NCBI RefSeq assembly: GCF_000317475.1
Contig: NC_019729.1
Span: 2,184,501-2,248,500 of the forward strand
Direction of reading: 5' to 3'
Origin: Oscillatoria nigro-viridis PCC 7112
GTDB taxonomy: Bacteria > Cyanobacteriota > Cyanobacteriia > Cyanobacteriales > Microcoleaceae
Length of the DNA: 64,000 nt
Shown: positions 26,987-34,529 of the stretch, in pieces
How positions within the stretch are numbered: position 1 is the stretch's first letter
Layout: each line of letters starts with the position of its first letter
Program-made: the position numbers and the translations under genes
The notes under the pieces: model-generated
The model's input: only the letters and a program-made list of their open reading frames with translations
What the model was told of the DNA's origin: nothing
The model's database searches: none

Positions 26987-28489
26987 TCACTGCAAAGTGC
27001 TGGGGTCACGAGCATTTAGCCGATCGAAAACGTATCGGGAAATGGCCGGAAAAGCTGTTTCGTCCTTGGCATAAGCAGGATCGTCTGCAAAAACAACTAA
27101 GATATAAATCGCGCGATCGTCTAAAGTTCTAACAAATGCCGCTTCGCTGCGGGATTTGGAAGTATAGCCAACTTTGGAACCAAAATAAATATTAGTTGGT
27201 AAAGATTCGCCGAGAAATCCTTGTATCGAATTGCTAGGGTCATTTTTCCATGCCTTGGGGTCTAAATCTCTTGTCAGCAAGTAAGCCATTTTGCGGCTGG
27301 CGACGCTAGAAACCGCTTGCCTAGTATAGATTTCATATATTAATCTGGCGGCTTGGTCGGTAGTTACTTGATTGCGAATCGGCTGGGAAGCATCGCCCCG
27401 CAATTGCAAGTCGCGACCGATTGGACCTTCTTGCCTTAAATAGTATATGGGATAATTTTTGGTGCTTATACGAATATCATTGTAGCCGGCAGACTGGAAA
27501 AATGTGTTAATTTGAGTCCGCTTTTTCAGCCATGTTTGCAACTCTTCTCCTGCCAGCCGTCCGCCGGATTTTGTATCTGTGATTTTGTCTAAAATCCTGC
27601 TAGCAGCATCGTTGTTGGAGACGCGAATCATTTGCTCCAGGTCGTTTTTAAAGGTCGATTCTCTTTGCGTAATTAGGCCTTTTTCTATGGCTGAGTAAAA
27701 CGCTGCCATCCAAAATAATTTGGCAACGCTAGCGGGAAATCGGAGAGTTTGATTTTGATATCCGGCAAAAGTGTGAGTTTTGGAATTGCTGACATCAAAT
27801 AAGGTAATTGATAGCGGTTCTGCAGGCAGTCCTTTACTGGTTGCAATGTTCACAGCTTCATCAACAATCCCTTGCAATTCTTGAGAGTAAACAGGATTAG
27901 GAGGTGTTTTGATGTTGTAGCTAAAGGTAGGCTCGCTTTGACGAGCGGCTAAATTTTCCGATGGTTCAATTGTCGGAGGCGAGAGTGTTTCTTGAGGCGA
28001 GACGGGCTGTTGAGCCAAGATGACTGGCGGTTCTGGGGGACGGCGAATTCTGAACGGTATTGTGACAATCCAACCGATCGCGATCGCCCCGGCAATTAAA
28101 CACAGGATGTTACGGTATTTTAACCGAGAAAATTTCGTCCTCACTCGGCGACGAGATGGGACTGGGCCTTCGCTGCTTTGGCGACGGGGCCCGACTGGGC
28201 GCTGGCTGCTTTGGCGTCGGGATTGGATTATACCTCTTTCATGAATCTTTGCTCGATCGGTCAACCGCAGATACAAGGCAGATGAACGCAGATTAACGCA
28301 GATAATTTCAAGAATTGAGAGCGACTTTTGCAACAAGTCTATTGGGCGTCGGGTCTGGATTGGGCGTCGGGACTTGACTGGACGCTCGCTGCTTTGGCGT
28401 CGGGACTTGACTGGACGCTCGCTGCTTTGGCGTTGGGGCTGGACTGGGCGTTGGGGCCCGATTGGGCTGCGTCGGCGTTCTACTTGCAT
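26987..28489 (-). CDS. Class-A beta-lactamase-like serine hydrolase with repeat-expanded N-terminus
   Basis: A 500-residue protein. From about residue 210 it is a serine beta-lactamase/transpeptidase fold: SxxK as SVAK in RFPASVAKLFWMA, S-x-N as SNN in RVSNNDAASRIL, and a KTG-like KVG in SKVGYTSKS. A membrane helix (ILCLIAGAIAIGWIVTIPF, about 135-153) anchors it. The first 130 residues are odd: basic pseudo-repeats with SRRQSSERPV, interrupted by about 35 residues translated from a dispersed non-coding repeat (near 28250-28330). Probable role in periplasmic peptidoglycan or antibiotic metabolism. Confidence 0.8.
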   Translation of the reverse strand: MQVERRRSPIGPQRPVQPQRQSSERPVKSRRQSSERPVKSRRPIQTRRPIDLLQKSLSILEIICVNLRSSALYLRLTDRAKIHERGIIQSRRQSSQRPVGPRRQSSEGPVPSRRRVRTKFSRLKYRNILCLIAGAIAIGWIVTIPFRIRRPPEPPVILAQQPVSPQETLSPPTIEPSENLAARQSEPTFSYNIKTPPNPVYSQELQGIVDEAVNIATSKGLPAEPLSITLFDVSNSKTHTFAGYQNQTLRFPASVAKLFWMAAFYSAIEKGLITQRESTFKNDLEQMIRVSNNDAASRILDKITDTKSGGRLAGEELQTWLKKRTQINTFFQSAGYNDIRISTKNYPIYYLRQEGPIGRDLQLRGDASQPIRNQVTTDQAARLIYEIYTRQAVSSVASRKMAYLLTRDLDPKAWKNDPSNSIQGFLGESLPTNIYFGSKVGYTSKSRSEAAFVRTLDDRAIYILVVFADDPAYAKDETAFPAISRYVFDRLNARDPSTLQ

Positions 28490-28665
28490 TGTGTTGTGGT
28501 ATCAAACTCGCACGATCAGTTTATAATAGGGCGGCGTCTAAATGACAAGTGTGTCGATCGAGTGTGCTGTTGCCAATTTTATCGGTCTGCTAGGCTGATT
28601 GAGACTTCTAATAATTGTAAAAATTTCAGGATAGCACTCAGTTGAAGCAAAATCCTTTGAAAAAC

Positions 28666-29772
28666 ATGAGAAATTTTTTGAGTCTGGCTGTTTTGGGATT
28701 TGCGATCGCCAGCGTGAATAATTTTTTGATCCCTGATGTTTGGGCATTTCAGTCTCAACCTGCTGCGGAATATGTTGTCGATCGACAAACAGCAGGACAG
28801 GGAGCAGATGTAGCGGTTTCCTTGACGGGAGAAAGCGAAAATCGGGAAGTAACAAACAAGCAAACTGTTTCCAGTTTCCCGAGTCTGTTTTGGCCCTTCA
28901 ACAATTTAGCGGAAATTTCTTATTCCGAATTGCTGAAGGTGCTGGCGAGACGATCGGACTCAAATAACACGGAGAGAGAAACCGCTGCACAGCCTGAAGA
29001 CATAGCACGTTTTGAAAAGGTTGTACAGTATGCAAAACGACAAAATTTGCACGATCGCTCGATCGGAGAAATCGTCCAGGCGATCGCCGATTATTTCCTA
29101 GGAAAACCCTACGCTGAGGGTTTGCTGGACAAATCCGGCGAAGAAAAGTTGCTCGTAACTTTGAATAAATTTGATTGCGTTTTGTTTGTAGAAACAGTTT
29201 TGGCGATCGCCCGGGGCGTAGCAGTACAAGATTACGACTATCAAAATTTTGTAAATCGCATAGAAGAACAGCGGTATTTAAACGGTAAAATGAACGGTTA
29301 TTGCAGCAGGTTGCACTATTTTTCCGAATGGATTAACGACAATCAAAAACGGCAAACAGTGGAAAATATCACTGCTGAATTGGGCGGAGTACCCATGAAT
29401 AAAACACTAAATTTCATGAGCCAGCACCGCAGCAGTTACCCGCAAATGGTCAAAGACGAAGCAACTTATCAGTGCATTGTCAGCCAAGAAGCAGACTTAG
29501 CCAAAACTACTGTTAATTACATCCCGACAAATCGGATAAAAAGTGTTTATTCCCAGTTAAAACCGGGCGATATTGTAGCGGTAGCCACGGAGATTAAAGG
29601 ATTGGATGTCACCCACACGGGTTTAGTCTACCGCAATGCTGACGGCAATATGGGTTTAATTCACGCTTCGCCTGCTGGGAAGGTGACAGTTGCTTACGAC
29701 TTGCAGAGATATATTAGGAGAGTCGAAAGTGCGATCGGCATTGTAGTCGCTAGGGCGAAAACCCCTAATTAA
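28666..29772 (+). CDS. DUF1460 (amidase-like) exported cell-wall enzyme
   Basis: A 368-residue protein with a signal peptide (LSLAVLGFAIASVNNFLI...VWAF). The C-terminal two thirds matches the DUF1460 family, NlpC/P60-like cysteine hydrolases assigned to peptidoglycan amide cleavage: catalytic Cys in KFDCVLFVET, His in LDVTHTGLVYR, and HASPAGKV. ATG 28666 is preferred to TTG 28642. It diverges from the serine hydrolase gene, and a PBP4-type gene follows, so the neighbourhood is devoted to the cell wall. Confidence 0.82.
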   Translation: MRNFLSLAVLGFAIASVNNFLIPDVWAFQSQPAAEYVVDRQTAGQGADVAVSLTGESENREVTNKQTVSSFPSLFWPFNNLAEISYSELLKVLARRSDSNNTERETAAQPEDIARFEKVVQYAKRQNLHDRSIGEIVQAIADYFLGKPYAEGLLDKSGEEKLLVTLNKFDCVLFVETVLAIARGVAVQDYDYQNFVNRIEEQRYLNGKMNGYCSRLHYFSEWINDNQKRQTVENITAELGGVPMNKTLNFMSQHRSSYPQMVKDEATYQCIVSQEADLAKTTVNYIPTNRIKSVYSQLKPGDIVAVATEIKGLDVTHTGLVYRNADGNMGLIHASPAGKVTVAYDLQRYIRRVESAIGIVVARAKTPN

Positions 29773-30125
29773 ATTACTTTTTACTCCTAGGGTGTATCAG
29801 CTTGCATTATTTTAGCTGCAAATTCAAAATTTCTCTGCTGACCAGGAATTTCAAAGGTGGTACCCGCCACGCGATCGAGCCGTGGAATCAATCCCAAATC
29901 GAAAATCTAAAATCCTCAAGAAAGAGCATTTATCTCGCGCAAGTCAATCTAAAATCTAAAATCTAAAATCGATAATCTCAAATCTAAAATCCTCAAGAAA
30001 GAGCATTTATCTCGCGCAAGTCAATCTAAAATCTAAAATCTAAAATCGATTGACGCACCCTACAAACTCTGTTGTGGGGTGGGCTTCTAGCCCGCCCGGA
30101 ATATACAAATTAAATGCACAACAGT
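29773..30125. repeat. 77-bp tandem duplication inside an AAAATCT array
   Basis: CCTCAAGAAAGAGCATTTAT begins at 29914 and again at 29991, each followed by CTCGCGCAAGTCAAT and AAAATCT heptamers, so the unit is about 77 bp and tandem. Before it, TACCCGCCACGCGATCGAGC and after it GTGGGGTGGGCTTCTAGCCCGCCC (30073-30096) add a short palindromic repeat. The spacer separates convergent genes and seems non-coding. Confidence 0.8.
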
Positions 30126-31478
30126 TTATTGAACAATTTCGCTGCGAGATACCTTACTATTTCTAGCAGGATTTGGCGTTAATTCGGGCGGCGAAACTTG
30201 AACACTTCCCCACTCATTCAAAAAGCTTTTCAGCAAAACCTCTTGCTGAGTGCGAAATGTCTCGACATTTGCCCCGCGATTCATAATCACAAACCACACA
30301 GTTTCTTGTTTTTGAGTGGGCAGCGCTCCACCCAAAGCGCTAACATTATCCAAGGTGCCAGATTTGACTACTGCTAATTGGGGAAGCGGCCTTTCTGACA
30401 GTATTCCTTTATCTTTCCCAACTACAGTTAAGACATCAGCAACTGTCATGCTGTAAGGTTTAAGATAGCGTTCTAAAGCGATAAACAACGCGCAAGCAGC
30501 CCGGGGAGAAATGAGATTTTCTTCGCTCAATCCCGAACCGTTGACGAGTTGAATTTCTGCGGGGGGAACTCCGGTTGCTGCTGCTGCTTTTTGCGCGACT
30601 GTTTTAGCGCCGCCGACAGTATCCGCTAGCATATCTGCCATGAGATTGTTGCTGTACTGATTCATTTTTTTGATCAGTTCGGCGAGGGGCAAAGAATAAT
30701 GTTTGACTAAAGGTTGCACGTCATTGGGAGGTGCTGACAAAACTTTTACATTACCCTCAATTGCTATTTGGGGTTGTGGGGTATTTGGAGGCAGTGTTTG
30801 ATACTGGGCGGCGGCTTCGCTGGGCCAGATTTGACTGTTCAATCCTTGCTTGAGCAATTCTCCCGATTTGAGGGGATCGAGTTCAAAATTCATGTAAAAC
30901 TTATCGACAATTATCAAATTGCCAGTGACTCGCTTTATCCCTTTTTGATTTAAGGCGTTACCGAGGGCGATCGCCTCTTCCCAGACAAACAACGGATCTT
31001 CGCTGCCGGCAACAATTAAATCGCCTTTTAATACGCCGTTTTCAATTTTTCCCGTTGTACCAATTAAGGTGATAAATTGATGTTCCGGCCCGAATTGTTG
31101 CAGCGCTACAAGAGATGTTGCTACTTTGGTAATAGAAGCTGCTGACAGAGGAACGGTACCTTGATGATTGGCTAGCAAAGTATTGCCCGATTGCATCCAG
31201 ACGCCTTGGTTTTCTTTGGCAAAACCTTGGGCTGCCAACCCGTTGAGATATTGCTGGATTTTGGTATTTGTGGGGGTTTTGGGATTGGTAGCAGAGACTA
31301 TTAAGGGCTGAGGCTGACTTGGTTTAACTGGCGGCGGGGAAGATTCAGCTACAGGAGAGGGAGATACAAGTTCCGGCGATTTAGTAGCGGCGCATCCGGC
31401 AATAATTGTGAGAAGGGCGATCGAACTCGCAGCAGTCAAGTAGGGGTTTTTCAGCATTACCTTAATTTTGTTCATCAA
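30126..31478 (-). CDS. dacB: D-Ala-D-Ala carboxypeptidase/endopeptidase, PBP4 type
   Basis: A 450-residue peptidase S13 family protein that trims peptidoglycan peptides. Active-site motifs: SITK in AASITKVATSLVA, SNN in QYSNNLMADML, and KSG in VVKSGTLDNVSALGG. The N-terminus has a hydrophobic stretch ending in TIIAGCAA, which looks like a lipobox, so it is probably a lipoprotein in the periplasm; a Pro/Ser-rich linker follows. The domain between SxxK and SxN is shorter than in E. coli DacB. Convergent with the DUF1460 gene. Confidence 0.87.
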   Translation of the reverse strand: MMNKIKVMLKNPYLTAASSIALLTIIAGCAATKSPELVSPSPVAESSPPPVKPSQPQPLIVSATNPKTPTNTKIQQYLNGLAAQGFAKENQGVWMQSGNTLLANHQGTVPLSAASITKVATSLVALQQFGPEHQFITLIGTTGKIENGVLKGDLIVAGSEDPLFVWEEAIALGNALNQKGIKRVTGNLIIVDKFYMNFELDPLKSGELLKQGLNSQIWPSEAAAQYQTLPPNTPQPQIAIEGNVKVLSAPPNDVQPLVKHYSLPLAELIKKMNQYSNNLMADMLADTVGGAKTVAQKAAAATGVPPAEIQLVNGSGLSEENLISPRAACALFIALERYLKPYSMTVADVLTVVGKDKGILSERPLPQLAVVKSGTLDNVSALGGALPTQKQETVWFVIMNRGANVETFRTQQEVLLKSFLNEWGSVQVSPPELTPNPARNSKVSRSEIVQ

Positions 31479-32235
31479 ATTTACGATCGTCTGTCGGCAC
31501 GCCCGATGGAAAGTTTAGCACTCTTCTCGCGCGTTTTGGAGCGTCCGCATCTGTATTACCACAATTGCGAACCGCTAACATCAGCTATCTTCTTCTCCAT
31601 CTTTCTTCGTGCTCTTGGCGTCTTCGTGGTTCGTTAAATATATGTTGTTTCAATACTGCGGGATTTTATACCAATAGCCCGGACTGTTTTTAGTTCGTAA
31701 TCTGAAACCTTCGATTTTTCGTTGGTAGCTCGCATCTTGGATCGTTCTCAAGAACAGGCTTTCCGGCCTGTTCCACAGCAAGTGCAATTTCTTGTGGGGA
31801 GTAGGGTTGGGTAGGAGAACCCGCCCATAAAAAGCTTATTGAAAATGGTGCAAGATGTCATATCATCTGCGATCGGTTAACCATAATATCCCGGTCGGGG
31901 TGGGTTTTTGAGATTGGAGATTGTTGGCAGGTATTGTTGGTGAACCCACCCCTACAAAAATCGCGGTCGCTCGACCGGACATGATGTCAGTTGGTAGTTC
32001 TATTGCCGCATCGCCTGGAAACCCTTATTTTACTGTGGGCAATCAAAAACTGTCCGAAGTATTTTTATACCAGTTCCCAAAAGTAATTCTACTCTAGACC
32101 AGCGATCCAAACTCTTATCTTATAAGCCATTCCCAATTCTAAAATCTAAAATCTAAAATCTAAAATAGTACGATCTTCAGCGCCTGGGGCCTTCACCCCA
32201 GGCCGATCGCTCTGACAAATTTTCGATAAACTGGT
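31479..32235. other. Long spacer with dispersed repeats
   Basis: 757 bp without a convincing gene. It holds a GTGCTCTTGGCGTCTTCGTG type repeat (31609-31635), a palindrome GAACAGGCTTTCCGGCCTGT (31751-31770), the 73-bp palindromic element (31884-31956), an AAAATCT array (32139-32167) and CGCCTGGGGCCTTCACCCCAGGC (32180-32202), a hairpin that could terminate transcription. Much of the region therefore consists of repeat copies. Confidence 0.65.
31884..31956. repeat. 73-bp palindromic dispersed repeat, second copy
   Basis: Same length and layout as 2072-2144. Left arm GGGGTGGGTT pairs perfectly with AACCCACCCC; in the other copy the fifth arm position is C:G rather than T:A, so both halves changed together. 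The central TTTGAGATTGGAGATTGTTG is identical. Confidence 0.8.
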
Positions 32236-32571
32236 TTATCCAGCCATACTTCCCATACTCAGCGGCACCATTTCGCCGTGCACCGTCAGTCCTAATAACA
32301 TCGGCCCGCCCGGTCGAATCAACTCTCCTGTAAGCGCGCAGCGTTCCTCCTGCTGTGCTGTGGCATTAATGCTGGCTCGAATATCCGATCGAGAAAACAT
32401 CTGCCGATACTCTCCAGACTTCTGCTGCACGTAATTCCAGAGCAAATCTCGAATCAAAGCTTGATAGCCTTGATTGCCCGCGAGTTCTTTAAGTCTCTCT
32501 TTGAGTTCTCTTTCGAGTCGAATGCTGGTGACTTCCATTTCGGTGGTTGAGGTTCTAGGTAGGGTATGCAT
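32236..32571 (-). CDS. Small ribbon-helix-helix-like protein
   Basis: A 111-residue protein. Residues 14-50 (VTSIRLERELKERLKELAGN, then YQALIRDLLWNYV) have the beta-helix-helix pattern of CopG/Arc-type DNA-binding or antitoxin proteins. The C-terminal part (about 75-111), with CALTGELIRPGGPMLLGL, is distinctive and not recognised. No toxin gene adjoins it, so a regulator of unknown target is the best guess. Confidence 0.6.
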   Translation of the reverse strand: MHTLPRTSTTEMEVTSIRLERELKERLKELAGNQGYQALIRDLLWNYVQQKSGEYRQMFSRSDIRASINATAQQEERCALTGELIRPGGPMLLGLTVHGEMVPLSMGSMAG

Positions 32572-33141
32572 AATTTTTCTCCGTGACGGGTGGACATATG
32601 TGTAATATCAGTGTAGTATGTTTACAGCTAGATTGAAAGCCTCTTAACCACCTTCTGCCGACTTTGAAATTTCTCCCCACTTACTCCACCTATAAACTGA
32701 AGTGCGATCGCCCCACAGGTCGCTCCGAGTCGTTACGGCACGTCTTTAGCACGGGTTTGGCGACTGTCGCAGCGACCTGGTGGGCGGGCCGGGGTCTAAA
32801 TAAACACGGTTATAGTGGATTAGGACAAATTGCAGAAATTCATGACAACGAGGTAGGCCGGCACGGTCTGCAAGTGGCACAGCCATATCCAGATACGCGA
32901 AGCGGGAGGTACAGCTAAACGACTGTACCAACACAGGATGAAAATTTGCATGAACGCAGTTTTTCTAGCCCCCGCTTCTCTCGTAACAGAAGCGGGGGCA
33001 TTTGATTGGATATTTGAGAAATTCCCAAAGGCTTGGGGAATTGGCAAAAACTAGATATAGCCAATGCAGGCGTTGCATCGAAAATTCCAAATCCCAAATT
33101 CCAAATCTAAAATCTAAAATCCAAATGAGGAGGAGCAAGCC
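32572..33141. other. Spacer with a possible degraded transcript or IS remnant
   Basis: 570 bp between the RHH and HNH genes. A plus-strand frame (32664-32918) is open but lacks a ribosome binding site; its tail is followed by a strong hairpin at 32968-32999. The arrangement (GC-rich body, open tail ending in GRYS, then hairpin) resembles the 3' end of an IS200/IS605 element in cyanobacteria, but no TnpB motif is left. From 33085 on, CCAAAT/AAAATCT repeats lead up to the ribosome binding site GAGGAGG of the HNH gene. Confidence 0.35.
32968..32999 (+). terminator. Strong hairpin
   Basis: GCCCCCGCTTCT pairs perfectly with AGAAGCGGGGGC across an 8-base loop, followed by ATTTGATT. It may be a rho-independent terminator (T tract poor) or the end hairpin of a lost IS605-type element. 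No gene with a clear identity ends just upstream. Confidence 0.5.
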
Positions 33142-33699
33142 GTGACCGTAGTAACTGATGTATTGAGGCAATCTGTGGTGGTGTTTTCTCAGAATTACCT
33201 ACCGATGAGCCGTGTCAACATCAAACGGGCGATCGTACTTTTGGTAACAGGCAAGGCTGAACCTCTGGATTTTAGCATTGGCAACGGCTGGCTGGTACGA
33301 TCGCCCAGCAACAGCATCCACGTACCCGAACAAATCCGCTTGACTTTTGGTAACAGGGAACGCCTGTGGAAAGTGCCCCCGGTCAACCGCCGGGAAGTTC
33401 TGCGCCGCGACGCTCATTCTTGCCAATACTGCGGTAGCAGCCGGCATTTGACGCTGGATCACGTGATGCCTCGCTCGAAGGGCGGCCCGCATACTTGGGA
33501 CAACGTGGTGACTGCTTGCGAAGGGTGCAACTCCCGTAAGGGCGATCGAACTCCCGTAGAAGCTGGAATGTCTCTGCGAACTAAGCCGAAGGCCCCCATA
33601 CACCCCACTGTTGCTTTTGCCGAACTGTTTTGGCACGAATATCAAATTGGGGAACAGGGCATGGGGAATAGGGCATCCGGCATGGGGCATGGGGAATAG
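33142..33699 (+). CDS. HNH endonuclease
   Basis: A 185-residue protein with an HNH nuclease core at about 95-140: CQYCG, LTLDHVMPRSKGGPHTWDN, then CEGCNSRK; the two CxxC pairs bind zinc structurally and D-H...N...H form the active site. The N-terminal part (LPMSRVNIKRAIVLLVTGKA) is typical of a widespread cyanobacterial HNH protein. GTG start after GAGGAGG. The last 13 residues (GMGNRASGMGHGE) come from a GCATGGGGAATAGG repeat that has run into the gene end. Role unknown. Confidence 0.85.
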   Translation: MTVVTDVLRQSVVVFSQNYLPMSRVNIKRAIVLLVTGKAEPLDFSIGNGWLVRSPSNSIHVPEQIRLTFGNRERLWKVPPVNRREVLRRDAHSCQYCGSSRHLTLDHVMPRSKGGPHTWDNVVTACEGCNSRKGDRTPVEAGMSLRTKPKAPIHPTVAFAELFWHEYQIGEQGMGNRASGMGHGE

Positions 33700-33825
33700 G
33701 GCATGGGGCAAACAGGTAATTGGTAATTGGTAATAGCTAATAGCTAATAGTTAATAGCTAATTAAGTCCTGTAATTGAAAAGGATTTTAGGTCGGAATAG
33801 CAAACTTTTGATTCCCAATGCCCGA

Positions 33826-33900
33826 TGCCCAATTCGCAATGCCCGATGCCCAATTCGCAATGCCCGATGCCCAATTCGCAATGCCCGATGCCCAATTCCC
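33826..33900 (+). repeat. 21-bp tandem repeat (about 3.5 copies)
   Basis: GCCCGATGCCCAATTCGCAAT is repeated in tandem from 33819 to about 33895, then decays into CCAATTTTCAA-type units running up to the next gene. It belongs to the CCCAATGCCC-type simple repeats of this genome and has no evident gene. Confidence 0.85.
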
Positions 33901-33959
33901 GATTACCAATTTTCAATTACCAATTTTCAACTTTTAATTCCAAATTTAGGGCTGTCAAT

Positions 33960-34358
33960 ATGCTGAAGTTGACTTACACTGAAACGGGCTTTAACCTCGA
34001 GCGTTTGGCTCAATCTCCCGAACAGTTAGTGGCGCTGCGAGTTGTGCTGGCTATGCGAGTTGGTCAAAGCATCAGCGTCGAACCGAGCACTGCGGCATTT
34101 TTGCTGCCCGCGAATTTGCCGGCGCTGCCTCTGTTGGAATCCGAGGCCCGCCGAAACGACAACGATGCGATCGAGCTTTGTGTTGCTGATGCTGACTTTG
34201 TAGAAGTAACTCTGCGCGGTACGTGGATTTCTAGCACGTCTGAGGGGGCTGACGGCGTGTTTGCGACTGTGTTGGGCGATCGGGCGGAGTTATTGCTGCT
34301 CAAACTCTGGCTCGAAACTCAGGCTGCTGCGGAGGTTGTCGGGGAAATCGGCGATTAA
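33960..34358 (+). CDS. Conserved cyanobacterial protein (alr0857-like)
   Basis: 132 residues beginning MLKLTYTETGFNLERLAQ. It resembles the cyanobacterial family named after Nostoc alr0857; that name is from memory. No catalytic motif or membrane segment is visible. The start is ATG 33960, because upstream the frame consists only of tandem repeats. It may be co-transcribed with the HNH gene, but 260 bp of repeats lie between them. Function unknown. Confidence 0.65.
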   Translation: MLKLTYTETGFNLERLAQSPEQLVALRVVLAMRVGQSISVEPSTAAFLLPANLPALPLLESEARRNDNDAIELCVADADFVEVTLRGTWISSTSEGADGVFATVLGDRAELLLLKLWLETQAAAEVVGEIGD

Positions 34359-34375
34359 TATCGGATGTTGAACAA

Positions 34376-34437
34376 GGAAGAGGAAAGAGGGAAGAGGGAA
34401 GAGGGAAGAGGGAAGAAGGAAGAAGGAAGAAGGAAAT
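34376..34437 (+). repeat. Purine-rich GGAAGAG tandem repeat
   Basis: Heptamers GAAGAGG / GAAGAAG repeat about nine times just after the stop codon of the alr0857-like gene. The run is followed by the pyrimidine-rich CATTTCCCACTCCCCCACTC stretch. Non-coding. Confidence 0.85.
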
Positions 34438-34529
34438 ATTTTCTTCATTTCCCACTCCCCCACTCTTCCCATCTCCCCTCTGCCATAACAGACAATTTAT
34501 ATGTTTAGTAGAGCAGCAAATCGCTCGTT

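Noticed and set aside
29914..30060. Considered as a CRISPR array because of regular repeats
   Set aside because: Only two units of 77 bp plus simple heptamers; no conserved direct repeat with unique spacers and no cas genes.
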